Below, one piece after another: positions 22,000-50,599 of a stretch of 64,000 bases of DNA. Origin of the DNA: Shinisaurus crocodilurus. Taxonomy: Eukaryota > Chordata > Lepidosauria > Squamata > Shinisauridae. The stretch covers positions 434,001 to 498,000 of the forward strand of contig CM037878.1 of assembly GCA_021292165.1 (NCBI GenBank). The letters are read 5' to 3'. How positions within the stretch are numbered: the stretch's first letter is position 1; the number at the start of each line of letters is the position of its first letter. Position numbers and translations under genes: made by a program. The notes below the pieces were generated by a model. That model had not been told where the DNA came from and searched no databases. It saw only the letters and a program-made list of their open reading frames with translations.

Positions 22000-22490
22000 C
22001 TTTCGCTAACAAGGCTCGTTCTGTGCCTTTGCTAGTTCTTTGTGGAGAAAGACTGCAACTGTCCTTCTTGGCGGGTTCGGCCACTCGGGTTAACCCGGAC
22101 TCGGGTAGCCCTCTATCAGCGGTACGCAGCTCTCTGGCAGAAGCCGCGACCAATTATAACGCAGGCAAAGCGAGGAGACCGAATTTTGAATGGACGCTAC
22201 TACACTGTTATGGGTAAACAGAGTTTAATGGAGCGTAACAGAACATATACAAAGCACCACGTTAAGCACACACCTACAATTGAGCTGGTAGCGAGCCGCA
22301 AAAGCAATACAGACAGTCGTACCTGGAAATGCCTTGTTCCTAGAAAGCCGCTTAACTCCAAAAGGGCTGTTCTATGTTAGCGTTGTTCACTGGGAGCTCC
22401 CCCAGGGTTGAAGGTGGTTTGGCCTGAGCCATGGACCTTGCAGCTTGCTGCCTCACGACCAACAACCCTTTTCCCGCCACTGACCCTGGG
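22000..22490 (-). mobile_element. LTR-like fragment, antisense
   Basis: In reverse complement it has 'attaaactctgtttaccc' (a polyA-type signal at about 22215) and 'gggttaacccg' downstream. Similar sequence in the same order occurs on the + strand at 35274-35420, so the two are probably related LTRs. No paired LTR, pol or target duplication was found. Confidence 0.35.
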
Positions 22491-22745
22491 CTTTATACCC
22501 TCTGTTGGGGCCCCTCCTTCTTGTCGTGCCCCCTCCTGATGCTATCTTGCGGTATACATGTGTGTGTGTGTGTGTGTGGGGTGGGGGCTATGGCTTTCTC
22601 TTCACATTCTTCTTTCCCAGCATTTCCCAAGAAGCTGACAATGACCTTCTGCTTTCAGCATCTGCAGAATGCCTGCTTGCTTGTTTATTTTATTTGAACC
22701 TTGCCTTTCCACCAAAAAATCACACTCAACGGTCCATTGGTCCAT

Positions 22746-22998
22746 GAGAGCCAGTGTGGCATGGTGGTGAGAGTGTTGGACTGGGACTCGGGAGATCCGG
22801 GTTCTAGTCCCCGCTCAGCCATGAAACTCACTGGGTGACTTTGGGCCAGTCACTGACTCTCAGCCTAACCTACCTCACAGGGTTGTGAGGATAAAATGGA
22901 GAGGAGGAGGAGGAGGAGGATTATGTAAGCCGCCTTGGGTTCCTTGCAGGAAAAAAGGCGGGGCACAAATATAATAAATAAATAAATAAATAAATAAA
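22746..22998 (+). mobile_element. Sauria-type SINE, full length
   Basis: Complete tRNA-like head (gagagccagtgtggcatggt), B box ggttctagtcc, body, GGA tract and the tail 'ggcacaaatataataaataaa'. Little diverged from the copies at 26251 and 36225. Confidence 0.9.
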
Positions 22999-22999
22999 A

Positions 23000-23850
23000 A
23001 CCGTGGCTCAGAGAAAAAATTAAAATGGATTAAAACAATACATTAAAATACAATTAAAACAGAACAATTACATTTTTTAAAAAAATTAAAAACAGCACCC
23101 AACCCACCAGACCCACTTACAGGCAGGTAAACACAGAGAGGGAGCGAACCGAGCCTCCCCTGGGAGGGGGTTCCTCAGCCAGCCAGCCAGCCAGCCCCCC
23201 TCCCCCAGAACTCCAGGTGCAGAGGCAGCCAGCAAGGTTGCCAGGTAGTCCGTGGCGCTGGGATGAGGTTCGGCGCGTCGCTCCCTGCCAGGCAAGCAGC
23301 CTGCGGATGACCACAGCTAGTCCTGGGGCTTGGCGATGCCCCTTCCTCGCTTTAGAGGACTGGGCGGTGGTCCTAGCGCAGGCCTCCGCATCTGGCTTGG
23401 GAACTGAACACACCCCCTGGAAACGCCCCCTGATCCAAGCGGCCTCTGGCCTTGCTGAAGCGGAGAGAGTCGGGGACGCGGCGTGGGGTGGGAGCCAGAG
23501 AAGGCGTGCGGGAAACAGGGCAGCCTGTGTCTGGCCAGCGAGCATCACAAGGCTCAGTTTCCAAATAAATGACTGCTTGGTACCGGCCAGGCTGCTGATG
23601 CTGGGAACACACACAGCCCCCTTTGACAATGGCACGCTGAGCGCTGAGGTGAGCTGGGAGCGGGAAGGAAGCGCTGGATCGATGGCCCTGGCTGGGCGGA
23701 TGACCCACCTCCCAACAACAAATGCATGAATGGGAGAGAGCGAGAGGGAGAGGGGGGCGGCGGCGGCGGCTTGTCAGAGGGTGTTAAGCCAGTCGGAAGA
23801 AGGGTGTGGCTCGTAGGAGCATTAAGCGAACCACGATGACCGTGGGGATG
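23000..23850. other. Upstream flank of APOD
   Basis: AT-rich to 23100, then GC-richer sequence with a GGC triplet run at about 23757-23770. No exon was recognised. The last few hundred bases are likely proximal promoter of APOD. Confidence 0.45.
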
Positions 23851-23852
23851 CT

Positions 23853-23859
23853 TATAAAA
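23853..23859 (+). promoter_or_regulatory. APOD: TATA box of APOD (probable)
   Basis: TATAAAA sits about 30 bp before a short exon-like segment that ends at a good donor (acaag|gtaggc, 23936/23937). This fits a TATA-driven APOD promoter about 2.9 kb upstream of the start-codon exon. The transcription start near 23883 is inferred from spacing only. Confidence 0.6.
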
Positions 23860-23882
23860 GGAGCACAACTTCCAGGAATGCA

Positions 23883-23936
23883 GAGTGTTTGCTAGGAGAA
23901 TCCACGGGAGGAGGCACCTCAACAGACAGATACAAG
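23883..23936 (+). other. APOD: APOD non-coding exon 1 (probable)
   Basis: About 54 bp of leader from the expected start site to the donor at 23937. As I recall, mammalian APOD also begins with a non-coding exon. Splicing would join it to the acceptor at 26749/26750. The 5' boundary is approximate. Confidence 0.5.
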
Positions 23937-24029
23937 GTAGGCAAGACTGATGCCTTCTGGCTCCAGGGAGAGTCTCGGTGGCTCTGCTTCTGGGGGCTTC
24001 TCCCAGACTTCGGGAGGGAAGGGAGGAAC

Positions 24030-24080
24030 AGAGGAAGCCTCCTCATATGAAGTCAGAGCATCGGTCCACCTAGCCCGGTA
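24030..24080 (-). mobile_element. tRNA-SINE (type 2) body fragment
   Basis: 'gtcagagcatcggtccacctag' followed by 'ggcaggcagcggcc' matches the body of the second SINE type seen at 27461 and 32622. The tRNA head is absent. Confidence 0.45.
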
Positions 24081-24182
24081 TTCTTGACCCTGGCAGGCAG
24101 CGGCCAGGAAGGCAGGCAGGCAGGCGCACACTTCTCACTTTCAGAGCGTCGTCCTGTAGTCTGTCGCAGCAAAACAGCAAAA

Positions 24183-24500
24183 GAGTCTTGTAGCATCTTA
24201 AGACTAACAAATTTATTCTGGCATAAGTGTTCCTGGACTAGAGTCCCCTTCATCAGATGCGCGAGGAGTTATAGAGAGTGTCAGGTTTATATACGGTACA
24301 TATGTGGGTGGGTGGGTGGGTGGATGGGGGCAGAATTGTATACAGTGAGGTCAAAAGGAAGTGAAAGGCAGAAATTGCTGGCAGTGACAATCACATTATG
24401 AACAATGCTCATCACATGAATAATTTTCTCTCTATAACATTTCCTGCATCTGATGAAGTGGGCTATAGACCACAAAAGCTTCTGCTAGAATAGTTTTTCA
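24183..24500. repeat. Inverted pair of a hammerhead-like repeat (Penelope-like?)
   Basis: The minus-strand segment 24275-24183 and the plus-strand segment 24445-24500 share gcatctgatgaag and flanking 'ctctctataac'. The repeats face each other around about 160 bp. In reptile DNA this family is common. Its CTGATGAAG...(G)AAA order resembles a hammerhead core. Here the 3' core base is altered in both (GAACA and AAAAG). Confidence 0.45.
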
Positions 24501-24502
24501 TA

Positions 24503-24590
24503 GATTTCATAGATCATAGAGTTGGAAGGAGCCTGCAAGGCTATCGAGTCCAACCCCCTGCTCAGTGCAGGAAACTAGAGGAGGGGTCTC
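24503..24590 (-). mobile_element. CR1 3' tail fragment, antisense
   Basis: 'catagagttggaaggagcctgcaagg' and 'cgagtccaaccccctgctca' are the antisense CR1 3' UTR. Only the last about 85 bp remain. Confidence 0.8.
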
Positions 24591-24902
24591 CCATCCAAGT
24601 AACAACCAGGCTTGACCCTGCTTAGCTTTCCACGCTCAGACAAGCTGAGCCAGCGTGAGCCACAAGTCTCTTTGCTCTTTCCACAGTTCCTAGGATGCTT
24701 CCAACATGCCAATGGCTGGAATGTGAAAAAAATATATACTGGTACTTTGAGCTGGGCTATTTTTAGATGTGTGTTTTATGGGATGGGTAGCTAGTCCCAG
24801 ATCAAGTATCTGGCCTTCCTAACTACCAGCAGAGTTATGAAAGGCAAATGCTTGATCCCAGACCAGCCACCAGCCACTAAAAATGGCTCATGTCACCCAA
24901 TA

Positions 24903-25110
24903 AGAGGGTAAGGACATAAGAAGAGCCCTGCTGGATCAGGCCAAGGGTCCATCCAGTCCAGCATTCTGTCTTCACAGTGGCCGACCAGCTGCCCACGGGA
25001 AGCCCACAAGCAGGACAGGAGAGCCACAGCACCCTCCCGCCCATGTCCCCCGGCAACTGGTGTACATGGGCACACTGCCTCTGATACTGGAAGACTTGTG
25101 CTGGGAAGGA
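24903..25110 (+). repeat. Reptile interspersed repeat, plus copy
   Basis: The best-preserved copy in the window: 'gccctgctggatcaggccaa', 'cagtggccgaccagctgccc', 'cccacaagcaggacagg', 'tgcctctgatactgg'. It lies in APOD intron 1. Confidence 0.6.
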
Positions 25111-25984
25111 AAGGATGCACCAACAGGAGGGCCGTTATCCTCAGGGGCACAGACTCCTGTTCCAACTCCCCTCTGCTCACCCAGGAAGGTGTCCGCACGG
25201 AGCAGCGGAGCACAGAACAGAGAGCATGGTGGGGACCCTGCCACTGTGCAGCTCCCCAGGGAATGGCGCTGAAGGGACAGAGCTGGGGAGCCGCACCAGG
25301 CACTGTCTCTGCCCAGGGAGAGCCCTGCATCCACCCCTGGCTCTACCGGGGACTCACAGTCCGGGCTGGGCTGACTCCTCCCCTGTCAGCCCTCCTTTAG
25401 TTAAAAAGAAGTGAGAAATAGGCAGAGAGGCGGACGATGGAGGAAAAGGGGCTGGCTGGCTGGCTGGCTGGCTATGCTCAGCCAGAAGGATGCTAAAGTG
25501 GCCTTTGGCCCTCTTCATAGAAATGCAGGCTTTCCATGTGCCCTGAGACATAAACTGTGCACCTTTGACCACCAGAAGGGCTGAGTAGCCATTTGGATGT
25601 AGACCCTATGGCAGCAGCCTCTGTGTGCAAATTTGCACTGCCTCTGTGCAGATGTTCTGCCCTTTTCAAGCATTCCCCACTGCCACTGCCGCCTTCTCTT
25701 GGGAGGTGGAGGACCAGTGCAGAGTCTGGCTTCACCAAGAGTAGACGAGCCCTGGACCAAAATGTTCATCACCACTTGCCTCTGCCTTTGAGCAAGAGTC
25801 TACAGGTCTGTGTGACAAATAATCTGAGATGGGTTTTGGTTTGTTTGTTTGTTTTTGCTGTGGAAGAGTGGGATATCGATTTGTTTTTTTAAAAAATAAA
25901 AATGTCCAATATTCTTTCCCAAGTTCTCACTCCGCAGCCATTGATATTTACAACTGCCCCCGCTCTGAGGAAGACATTCTGCTG

Positions 25985-26220
25985 AAACATGTTTATTTAT
26001 TTAAAATATTTATAGGCCACCTTTCAGGGCAGGAGCCCTCCCAAGGCAGCGTACAACGGCAGCATACAACATAAAATGCATATAATAAAATTCATAATAA
26101 AACTAATAAAGTGATAAAACCAGTAAGAGTTCCACAAAACAACAATCATCAGCAAAAGGCAGTCTACAACACAACTGCAGCTATAATCCAGTCCGATAAA
26201 ACATGTTCAGGGGAAGGGAT
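25985..26220 (-). mobile_element. LINE 3'-end-like fragment
   Basis: 'tttatttaaaatatttataggccacctttcagggcaggagccctcc' followed by A-rich sequence is the antisense form of an L2/CR1-type 3' end. Family not settled. Confidence 0.4.
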
Positions 26221-26250
26221 TATGTTGAACTGATTGCATCTGATTGCACT

Positions 26251-26487
26251 GAGAGCCAGTGTGGCGTAGTGGTTAGAGTGTTGGACTGGGACTCAGGAGA
26301 TCCGGGTTCTAGTCCCCGCTCAGCCATGAAACTCACTGGGTGACTTTGGGCCAGTCACTGACTCTCAGCCTAACCTACCTCACAGGGTTGTTGTGAGGAT
26401 AAAATGGAGAGGAGGACTATGTAAGCCGCCTTGGGTTCCTTGCAGGAAAAAAGGCGGGGTATAAATATAATAAATAAATAAATAAAT
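26251..26487 (+). mobile_element. Sauria-type SINE, full length
   Basis: Head gagagccagtgtggcgtagt, B box, body and the tail 'gcggggtataaatataataa' are all present, with no GGA expansion. In APOD intron 1. Confidence 0.9.
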
Positions 26488-26778
26488 CTTGGCCAGGCAC
26501 TAGTTTGGGGTTCCACTCCCTCTTCGTTTCTCTGGCCATCTTGGTGCTGTCCTTGTTTCCTTTTTCCATTGACTCCAAAAGCCACCTGGTAGTACCCTCG
26601 TTTCCTCTGGGACTCTTGGCCATGGTGGACCGTCTGCCCCGCAAGACAGATTTTGGAGACCTGCCTGATGCATGGCTTGGTGGGGCTGGGGGTTCCTGGC
26701 CAGAGACCTCAGCAGTGCTCATCTCTGACCCTCCCCCTTTTCTTCCCAGGAGAGAGTCTTTCTGCTCTTCCCGTCACT

Positions 26779-31556
<4,778 letters not shown>

Positions 31557-31955
31557 CATGTGGCGCCCCGGACTGGCCGTCCGCCGCGTCTGTGTGTGCC
31601 CTGCTTGCTGCCTTCTTTGTCCCAAATAGCAACTCCTGTGATGATTGCCAGCACTTGGCTGTTGGGAGGGAGTGGGGGGGGGATCTGTCTATCATCTTGT
31701 AACTGCTATTCGCACTCGAGAGGACTTTGTAGAGTCCTACCTCTTTCCCTATAGATACTTCTTGGCTCAAAATTAACAAACGGACCTTTGAGGTCACTAC
31801 CTGACGTTTAGCTGCCATCAGGGATTTCCAGAGGGTGAAGGCAAGGTCAGAGATGAGCTGGGCAGCAGGACATGCTCGGGTGAAACTAAATTCCAAATTC
31901 TCTTCGGAGGAAGCTTCAGTTTTTCTGCTCAGAATAAAGTCTGCTACTTAAGCAG
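31557..31955 (+). terminator. APOD: APOD 3' UTR and polyA signal
   Basis: The 3' UTR follows the TAG at 31554-31556. AATAAA at 31934-31939 is the likely polyA signal, giving a UTR of about 400 bp. A second AATAAA at 32021-32026 could serve as an alternative. Confidence 0.7.
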
Positions 31956-31959
31956 TTTG

Positions 31960-32620
31960 CATAGAGTCCCTCATTTTGCTTAATTTATTCTGCCTCTGTT
32001 CTGGATTACTTTGGTTGGGCAATAAAAGTGCGGGTGGGCCCAAGTCCAGAACAGGACCCAAGGGGGAGGAGGACGACGGGGGGGGGGGGGATGACGATGA
32101 CACACACTGAGATATGTAGCGCACTGAGGCAGACCCGCTGCTCCTTCCACAAGGCTACCCTGTGCTCCTCCTGGGTTCTTGGCTGCGTTTTCTCCACAAC
32201 CCAAAAGTGCTGAATGGTTTTTTTTAACACAAAGGAAGCTGTGACCAGATGTCTGCCTAGTGGCTTGTGGCTGCACAGCCTGCAATTTTTTCCTTTGCTG
32301 ATAGCAGTTTGTTTCTTAGCTGCCCTGGTGGTGCCACAGACGACTAGTATGTTTACCATGCGGACTGGATGCGGTTATTTCCAAAGGACTTTCCCAGCGG
32401 GAATGGGGGGGCTGCCCTCGCATAGAGGCTGGCTGTTCCCTCCTGTTCCCATTTACAGCAGAAGGCCGAAGGCTGAACGAGGGAGGTGGTTGCATCTTGA
32501 AAGCCCCCCCTCCTTCAGCGCATGTGTCAAATTGCAGCCAACTACTACTCACCGGTGTGCTTCCCACAGGCGTCTCCAGCTTTGCTACTAGAAGAAATGA
32601 TGCCAATTCCTTGTTTTGCA
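31960..32620. other. Intergenic, no gene seen
   Basis: Contains a G-run at about 32080-32090. No exon recognised between the APOD polyA site and the SINE at 32622. Confidence 0.5.
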
Positions 32621-32621
32621 G

Positions 32622-32830
32622 GGGAGGGGCCATAGCTCAGGGGGAGGGCCCCCGCTAGCATGCAGAAGGCCCCAGGTCCAGCCCCGGCAGCATCTCCGGG
32701 GGGGGGGGATACTCCTGCCTGGAACCCCAGAAAGCTGCTGACGCGAGCCAGTGTTGACGACTCCGGGCTTGCCAAAGCGAGGCTCTGACTCGGGACGAGG
32801 CCGCTTCCGGTATCTCCCAGGGGCTCTGTG
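32622..32830 (+). mobile_element. tRNA-derived SINE, type 2
   Basis: 'ggccatagctcagggggagg' (A box), 'catgcagaaggccccaggtcc' (B-box region), then 'ctcctgcctggaaccccagaaagctgctg'. A fuller copy of the family at 27461, with many CpG-type changes. Confidence 0.7.
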
Positions 32831-32924
32831 AGGTCTACATGGCATTGGAGAGGTACGCCGAGTGCTTTGCCTCTGGAGGGCTGCTGGCAGTTTGAGATCT
32901 ATTTGCAATTTTTAAATTATAACT

Positions 32925-33129
32925 TTATTTATTGCATTCCTGTCCTCCAAGGAGTTCCAGGCAGTGCCCATGTTTCTCCTCACTAATCTTCCCAACAACC
33001 CTATGAGGTAGGCTCGGCAGTGTGCCTGGCCCAGGGCCCCTCGGTGAGCATCGTGACTGTGTGGGATTTGAACCAGGGTCTCCGCAGGCCTAGTTTGGCA
33101 CTCCTGCCCCGATACACCACACCGGTCTA
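32925..33129 (-). mobile_element. Old tRNA-derived SINE, antisense
   Basis: 'ttcccaacaaccctatgaggtagg' then 'tttgaaccagggtctccg' and 'gatacaccacaccggt' follow the reverse order of the Sauria-type SINE (body, B box, head) but are much more diverged. Confidence 0.6.
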
Positions 33130-33777
33130 GCACACTGCTTTCACTGTCCAGCCACGAGACACAGAAAACCGACCTGGTTCTTCAGGCAGAAATGAAGCTT
33201 TGGACCGGAGCAGGCTGCGAAGACTGACGGGCCTGGAGCGCCATGCAGTGGCCTGCTAGGAGCGCCACAGCCAGGCAGTTCGTGCGAGGGAAGCCCCTTG
33301 GCCAGCACTGGGCGGGCCAGGTCCCTTCGCAGGGATTACTCTACTCGTGGTGGCTCTTCCTGTGCACCCGACTGGCGCCCCACAGGGCTGCTCTGCCGGC
33401 CGATGCCATCTCCCCGTGCCCCTTTCCACGCCTGCATATATCTGCGTCTGTACATCGATGCCACTCCCGGTGAAGGGGCCCCAGCCCTGCCTTTTGATCA
33501 GGACGAAGCAGCACTGAAACTACACTAAAGGAATTTTAATTGTTTATTACATTTGCATACAAGTAAAAACTATTTCTGAAGCAGAAAGCTCACTCGCTCT
33601 CTTTTCAGAGGATGCACACAGCCATCGCTGCAGACGTGGTATACGGCCATGTCTGGCGTGGAGGAAGTGGACAGGGAGACATTTCACTCTCACTGATAAC
33701 ACTAGCACCCAACGGGGTGCGTGTGTCATCCCGTGAAGCTGATGGGTGGGAGATTCAGGACAGATACATTCACTGCC
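33130..33777. other. Intergenic, no gene seen
   Basis: No supported feature. Confidence 0.5.
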
Positions 33778-34065
33778 ACAAGATGCAGTGATGGCCACCA
33801 ATTTGGAGGTCTTTAAAAGGGGGTAGGACAAATTCCTGGAGGAGGAGACTATCAAGGCTACTAGTCCTGATTGGTTCTGTGCTGCCTCCAGCATCAGAGG
33901 CAGTATGCCCATGTACACCAATTGCTGGGGAACATGGGCAGGAGGGTGCTGTTGCACTCATGTCCTGCTCGTGGGTTTCCCTTTGGGGCAGCTGGTGAGC
34001 CACTGTGCACACAGAATGCTGGACTAGATGGAGCTTTGGTCTGCCCCAGTTTCATGGCTTTTCTG
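33778..34065 (-). repeat. Reptile interspersed repeat, minus copy
   Basis: 'ccaatttggaggtctttaaaaggggg', 'gcatcagaggcagtatgcc' and 'gagggtgctgttgcactcatg' are the reverse complement of the 24903-25110 family. This copy shows what the interrupted copy at 2230-2589 should look like. Confidence 0.65.
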
Positions 34066-34985
34066 GTATTCTTTTAATCTTAGAAGAGGCATCCCCCGCC
34101 CCCGCCCCCCATATGAGAGAAGGGAGCATCCCCTTTTAAAGCTGGGGCTTGCCATCTGCAGTTTTTATAAGCACATTAAAAACATTTAAAAATGAATTTG
34201 CTGCCCAGTAAACTGGGGGCACCTTTTTATACGCTTGAAAGGGTCTTTCCTAATTGCTTCATCTGCCCTGTTCCAAGCAGCCCCTACTCAGATCTGGCCA
34301 CCCATGATCCAAGAGACCATTTTCTGCAGCCCACAAATAACCATACTAGTACAAAAATCCCATTGAATATTTTGTCCTTTCAGGAGCTGGTGTTCAGACC
34401 AAGAGCTGCGGCCTATAATGGCCTATGCCTAGATCAGCACTTTGCAGGGACTGAAGCACTGGTTACTCAAGTCATTGCAAGTTGGACACACACTGGATGC
34501 GCCTTCCTCGGCCTACGTTTGAGACTTTGGTGTGAGAACTGTGGGGTTCATGATGCTGTGCTAACCATGGTTGCTTCCTTGAGCACTTTTCAGGCTCATG
34601 TCAGCCAAGAGCTGCCCCACACGGAATGGTTCCCAGCTGAACAAGAACATTCTGCCACTGCCCCCCTACCGTGACCCTTCTGCCCTGCTTGAGCCTGCCC
34701 TTTGGGAACGTATGCAGCCTAACTCAGGCGGTGTGCTGAAGTAACGATGACATTGTGAAGAGAAAGCCAGCCAGGGCAGGTACACACAGACCCCCACCTT
34801 TCACCTGATACACAGGTGCTCACAATAGAACACACACGCATACCCCCCGGCCACTTCCCCTCCCTTGGCAGCCAAATGAGCTGTGAAACATTCCAAACAG
34901 GAGAGGAAGGCCAAGATGCCCAGTGGCCACAAAGAAATGGCAAGTACTCCTAAGCACCAAAGTACCCAGAGAAACAGGTCAGGAG
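34066..34985. other. Intergenic, no gene seen
   Basis: An open frame at 34192-34674 (160 codons) has no family similarity I can recognise and no splice support. I do not call it a gene. Confidence 0.5.
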
Positions 34986-34989
34986 GGGA

Positions 34990-35430
34990 GGGGGCCCAGG
35001 AGGGAGCCAAGAAGAAGGGATAAAAGAAGGGGCTTGTGGTGGGAAAAGGTTGTTGGTCGTGGGCAGCAAGCTGCGCGTAGGTCCAGGGCTTCGGTCTGAC
35101 CTCAGGATCCAGCCCTGGGCAGCTCCCGGTGAAATTAGCTGAATTCGCCTAGCCGCTGAGGGGTCAGGGTCATTCCAGGTAAACCTTGTGTGTACTGTTG
35201 CTGTGACTCGCTCTATACCCATGTCCACTGCAGGCATATGCTTTGCCTGCTGCCTTTGTGCGTGTTTTGATACGCTCAATTAAACTCTGTTTACCTATAA
35301 ACATTGTAGTGGCTCCCATTCATAAAACTGCTTCCTTCACTGTCCTAGTGTTAACATTGGCTGCGGTAAGTGCAGTGGACAGCACTTACGAGGGCTAACC
35401 TTGCTCCGGTTAACCCCTTGGGATCCGGAC
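34990..35430 (+). mobile_element. Putative LTR-like element
   Basis: 'gggataaaagaagggg' (TATA-like, about 35018), 'caattaaactctgtttacc' (polyA-type, about 35276) and 'ccggttaacccc' (about 35406) share order and wording with the minus-strand segment at 22000-22490. Boundaries and family remain open. Confidence 0.35.
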
Positions 35431-35444
35431 CCACGCAAAGGACT

Positions 35445-36000
35445 GGCTTTGGTCCTTTTCAATGTGTCTTTGGGGGGTGGTTTTTTGCAAATAGTACCCC
35501 CCTTCCCGGCAAGGTTTTTCGGTTTCTCCCCCTGTAGTTCTCATGGGGGAGCACGTTTGCCCTTTGGCCTGAGCCTCTGGGGGCTCAGGGAAGGGTCAGA
35601 CTGCCCCCCTTCTTTTAAAGGGGAAACCTGTCTGACAGGTGCCAAGCTTCAGCTGTCAAACTTTGGGGTCCCTTTAAAAAGGGGATATTTAGTGGGAATT
35701 GGATGAGTAGGTCCAATTATGTCTATACCTCTGAGTATGTCCCAGTCCAACCCCCCTCCCACTCAAAAATCCCCTTTTAAAGGGACCCCAAAGTTTGACT
35801 TAGAACTGTCAGACTTGTTTCCTCTTAAAAAGAAGGGGAGCAGTTTGACCATTTCCAGAGCCCCCGGAGGCTGGGGAGAAAGCGCAGATGTGCTCCCCCA
35901 TGGGAACTACAGGGAGGAGAAACCAAAGAGAGGATCTTTTCTGGGAAGGGGGGTGCTGCTTACGAAAAACACCCCCTTCTTGGCAAAAGATCCCGAGCCG
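35445..36000. repeat. Long imperfect inverted repeat (arms about 255 bp)
   Basis: The left arm (about 35445-35701) and right arm (about 35747-36000) are reverse complements over nearly their full length with scattered mismatches and small indels. One example is gtagttctcatgggggagca against its mirror at 35890-35912. Another is caaactttggggtccctttaa against 35773-35798. The unpaired centre is about 45 bp. Transcribed, it would form one long hairpin. No terminal target duplication was identified. Confidence 0.85.
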
Positions 36001-36224
36001 CCCACTGAAAGCGGGGAGGGGGAATGGATTTCCAGCCTCTGCTGGGGCAACGTGCAGGGGGCTGCCTGCTGGCCCCTTGGTGCGTGCACCCCACTGGACA
36101 TTGCCCCCGCCGAGGCTGGGAGTGGCCCCCGCTGCACTTTAGCAGATGAGCGCAGTTGCGCAACGGGGGCACATAAGAAAATAATAATTTTGTTGTGCCC
36201 ATGTGCAGGCTCAAAAAAAGTAAT

Positions 36225-36455
36225 GAGAGCCAGTGTGGTGTAGTGGTGAGAGTGTTGGATTGGGACTCAGGAGATCTGGGTTCTAGTCCCCGCTTGACCA
36301 TGAAACTCACTGGGTGACTGGGCCAGTCACTGACTCTCAGCCTAACCTACCTCACAGGGTTGTTGTGAAGATAAAATGGAGAGGAGGAGGATTATGTAAA
36401 CCGCCTTGGGTTCCTTGCAGGAAAAAAGGTGGGGTATAAATGTAATAAATTCTAT
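36225..36455 (+). mobile_element. Sauria-type SINE, full length
   Basis: Head gagagccagtgtggtgtagt, B box, body with a small deletion ('gtgactgggccag') and the tail 'ggggtataaatgtaataaatt'. Confidence 0.9.
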
Positions 36456-37715
36456 TTTAGTGATGTTTTTGGTTTTAAGATTGTTTTTATCCTGTTTTTC
36501 TTGTAAACCGCCAGGGGAGCCTTTTGGCTGATGGGCAGTAAATAAATATATTAATTACATTAAAAAATTAAAAGACGTCCCCAATAAATCCATCTGCAGG
36601 TTAACACTATTGTGAATACCAGTTCTTATAAAAACTGCAGAATGGGAAGACACACCACCTTGACAGAGGCATTCGGCGTGTGCTGCTTTTAAGAGGCCGC
36701 TGGCTTGCGCCGAGAAGGCAGGAGGCCCCGTGCTTGGTGATTCGGCGGGGTCCAGCCCGCCTGGGCTAGAGAGGCGGCCCGGGGATCAAGGGGGGGGGGG
36801 CAGCTGCCGGGCCACTCCGTGAGGCGGATGCTGGGCGAGCCGGCCCGCGGTCTGACCCGGCATCAGGGCTTGGGCGGCGGCGGCGGCGCCTCCCGTGGCT
36901 TCTGCTCGCGCATGGGTACCCCGGGTCCACGGATGTTCCTGCCTTTCACGCCTCTTTAAACGTGTGTGTGGGGGGGAGGCGGCGGAGGCCGCAACTGGCC
37001 CCTCCCCGGCGCCCGGGCGAAGGCGCCGGCCCCTCTGAAGGGTTGCGGGGAGCGGAGCACGCAGGGCATGCCCCCCCGGCCCGGGTCTAGCCAGCCTGGG
37101 CTATAAAGGCGCCCCGGGGCTCAAGGGGGGCTTCCAGGAGCGGGGGGGGGCAAGCGCGCTCTCGGTCCGCTGCGGGGCGACGGCCCCTCTGAAGGCGCCC
37201 CTGCCGCGCCTGGGGAGGGGGCGGTGGTCGCGCGCTGTTTACAAGCCCCCCCGGTCGCGTCCGCCGCAGCTGGCGGGGCAGTCCGCGGGGCGGCGCCTTC
37301 TTAGGGCGGGCGAGGCTCCGGCGGGAGTCCGCCGGCCTCCGCTTCCCGGGGGGCAGCGCCACTGACGCCGACGCTGCCCCGAGGCGCCCCCGGAGAGCGC
37401 CGGCGGGCCCTCCGCACCCGGCGCATGCTCAGAGGCACTCCTCCCGCCTTGATGGTGACGTCGGACGCCACGCCCGCCTCGCCGGGAGCCACGCCCCGCG
37501 CCTGTGACGGCACAGACCGGCGTCTTTCCGCGGCGCGCGCGCCCTGAGTTGCGCGTGCGCAGTGCGAGTCGGCGCTGCGAGGCGATCCCAGGGAGCGGCC
37601 GGCCTTCGTTGTCCGAGCGCGCGCGCAGCGAGCGGCCCTCCAGCCAGCCAGCCAGGCCCGCCGACGAGGGGCGCGGGCGAGCGCGGGCAGTCCCGGTTCC
37701 GTCAGGCCGGCAGCC

Positions 37716-50599
<12,884 letters not shown>

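Noticed and set aside
34192..34674. 160-codon plus-strand frame between APOD and PPP1R2
   Set aside because: No similarity that I recognise and no promoter or splice context. Chance ORF is the simplest reading.
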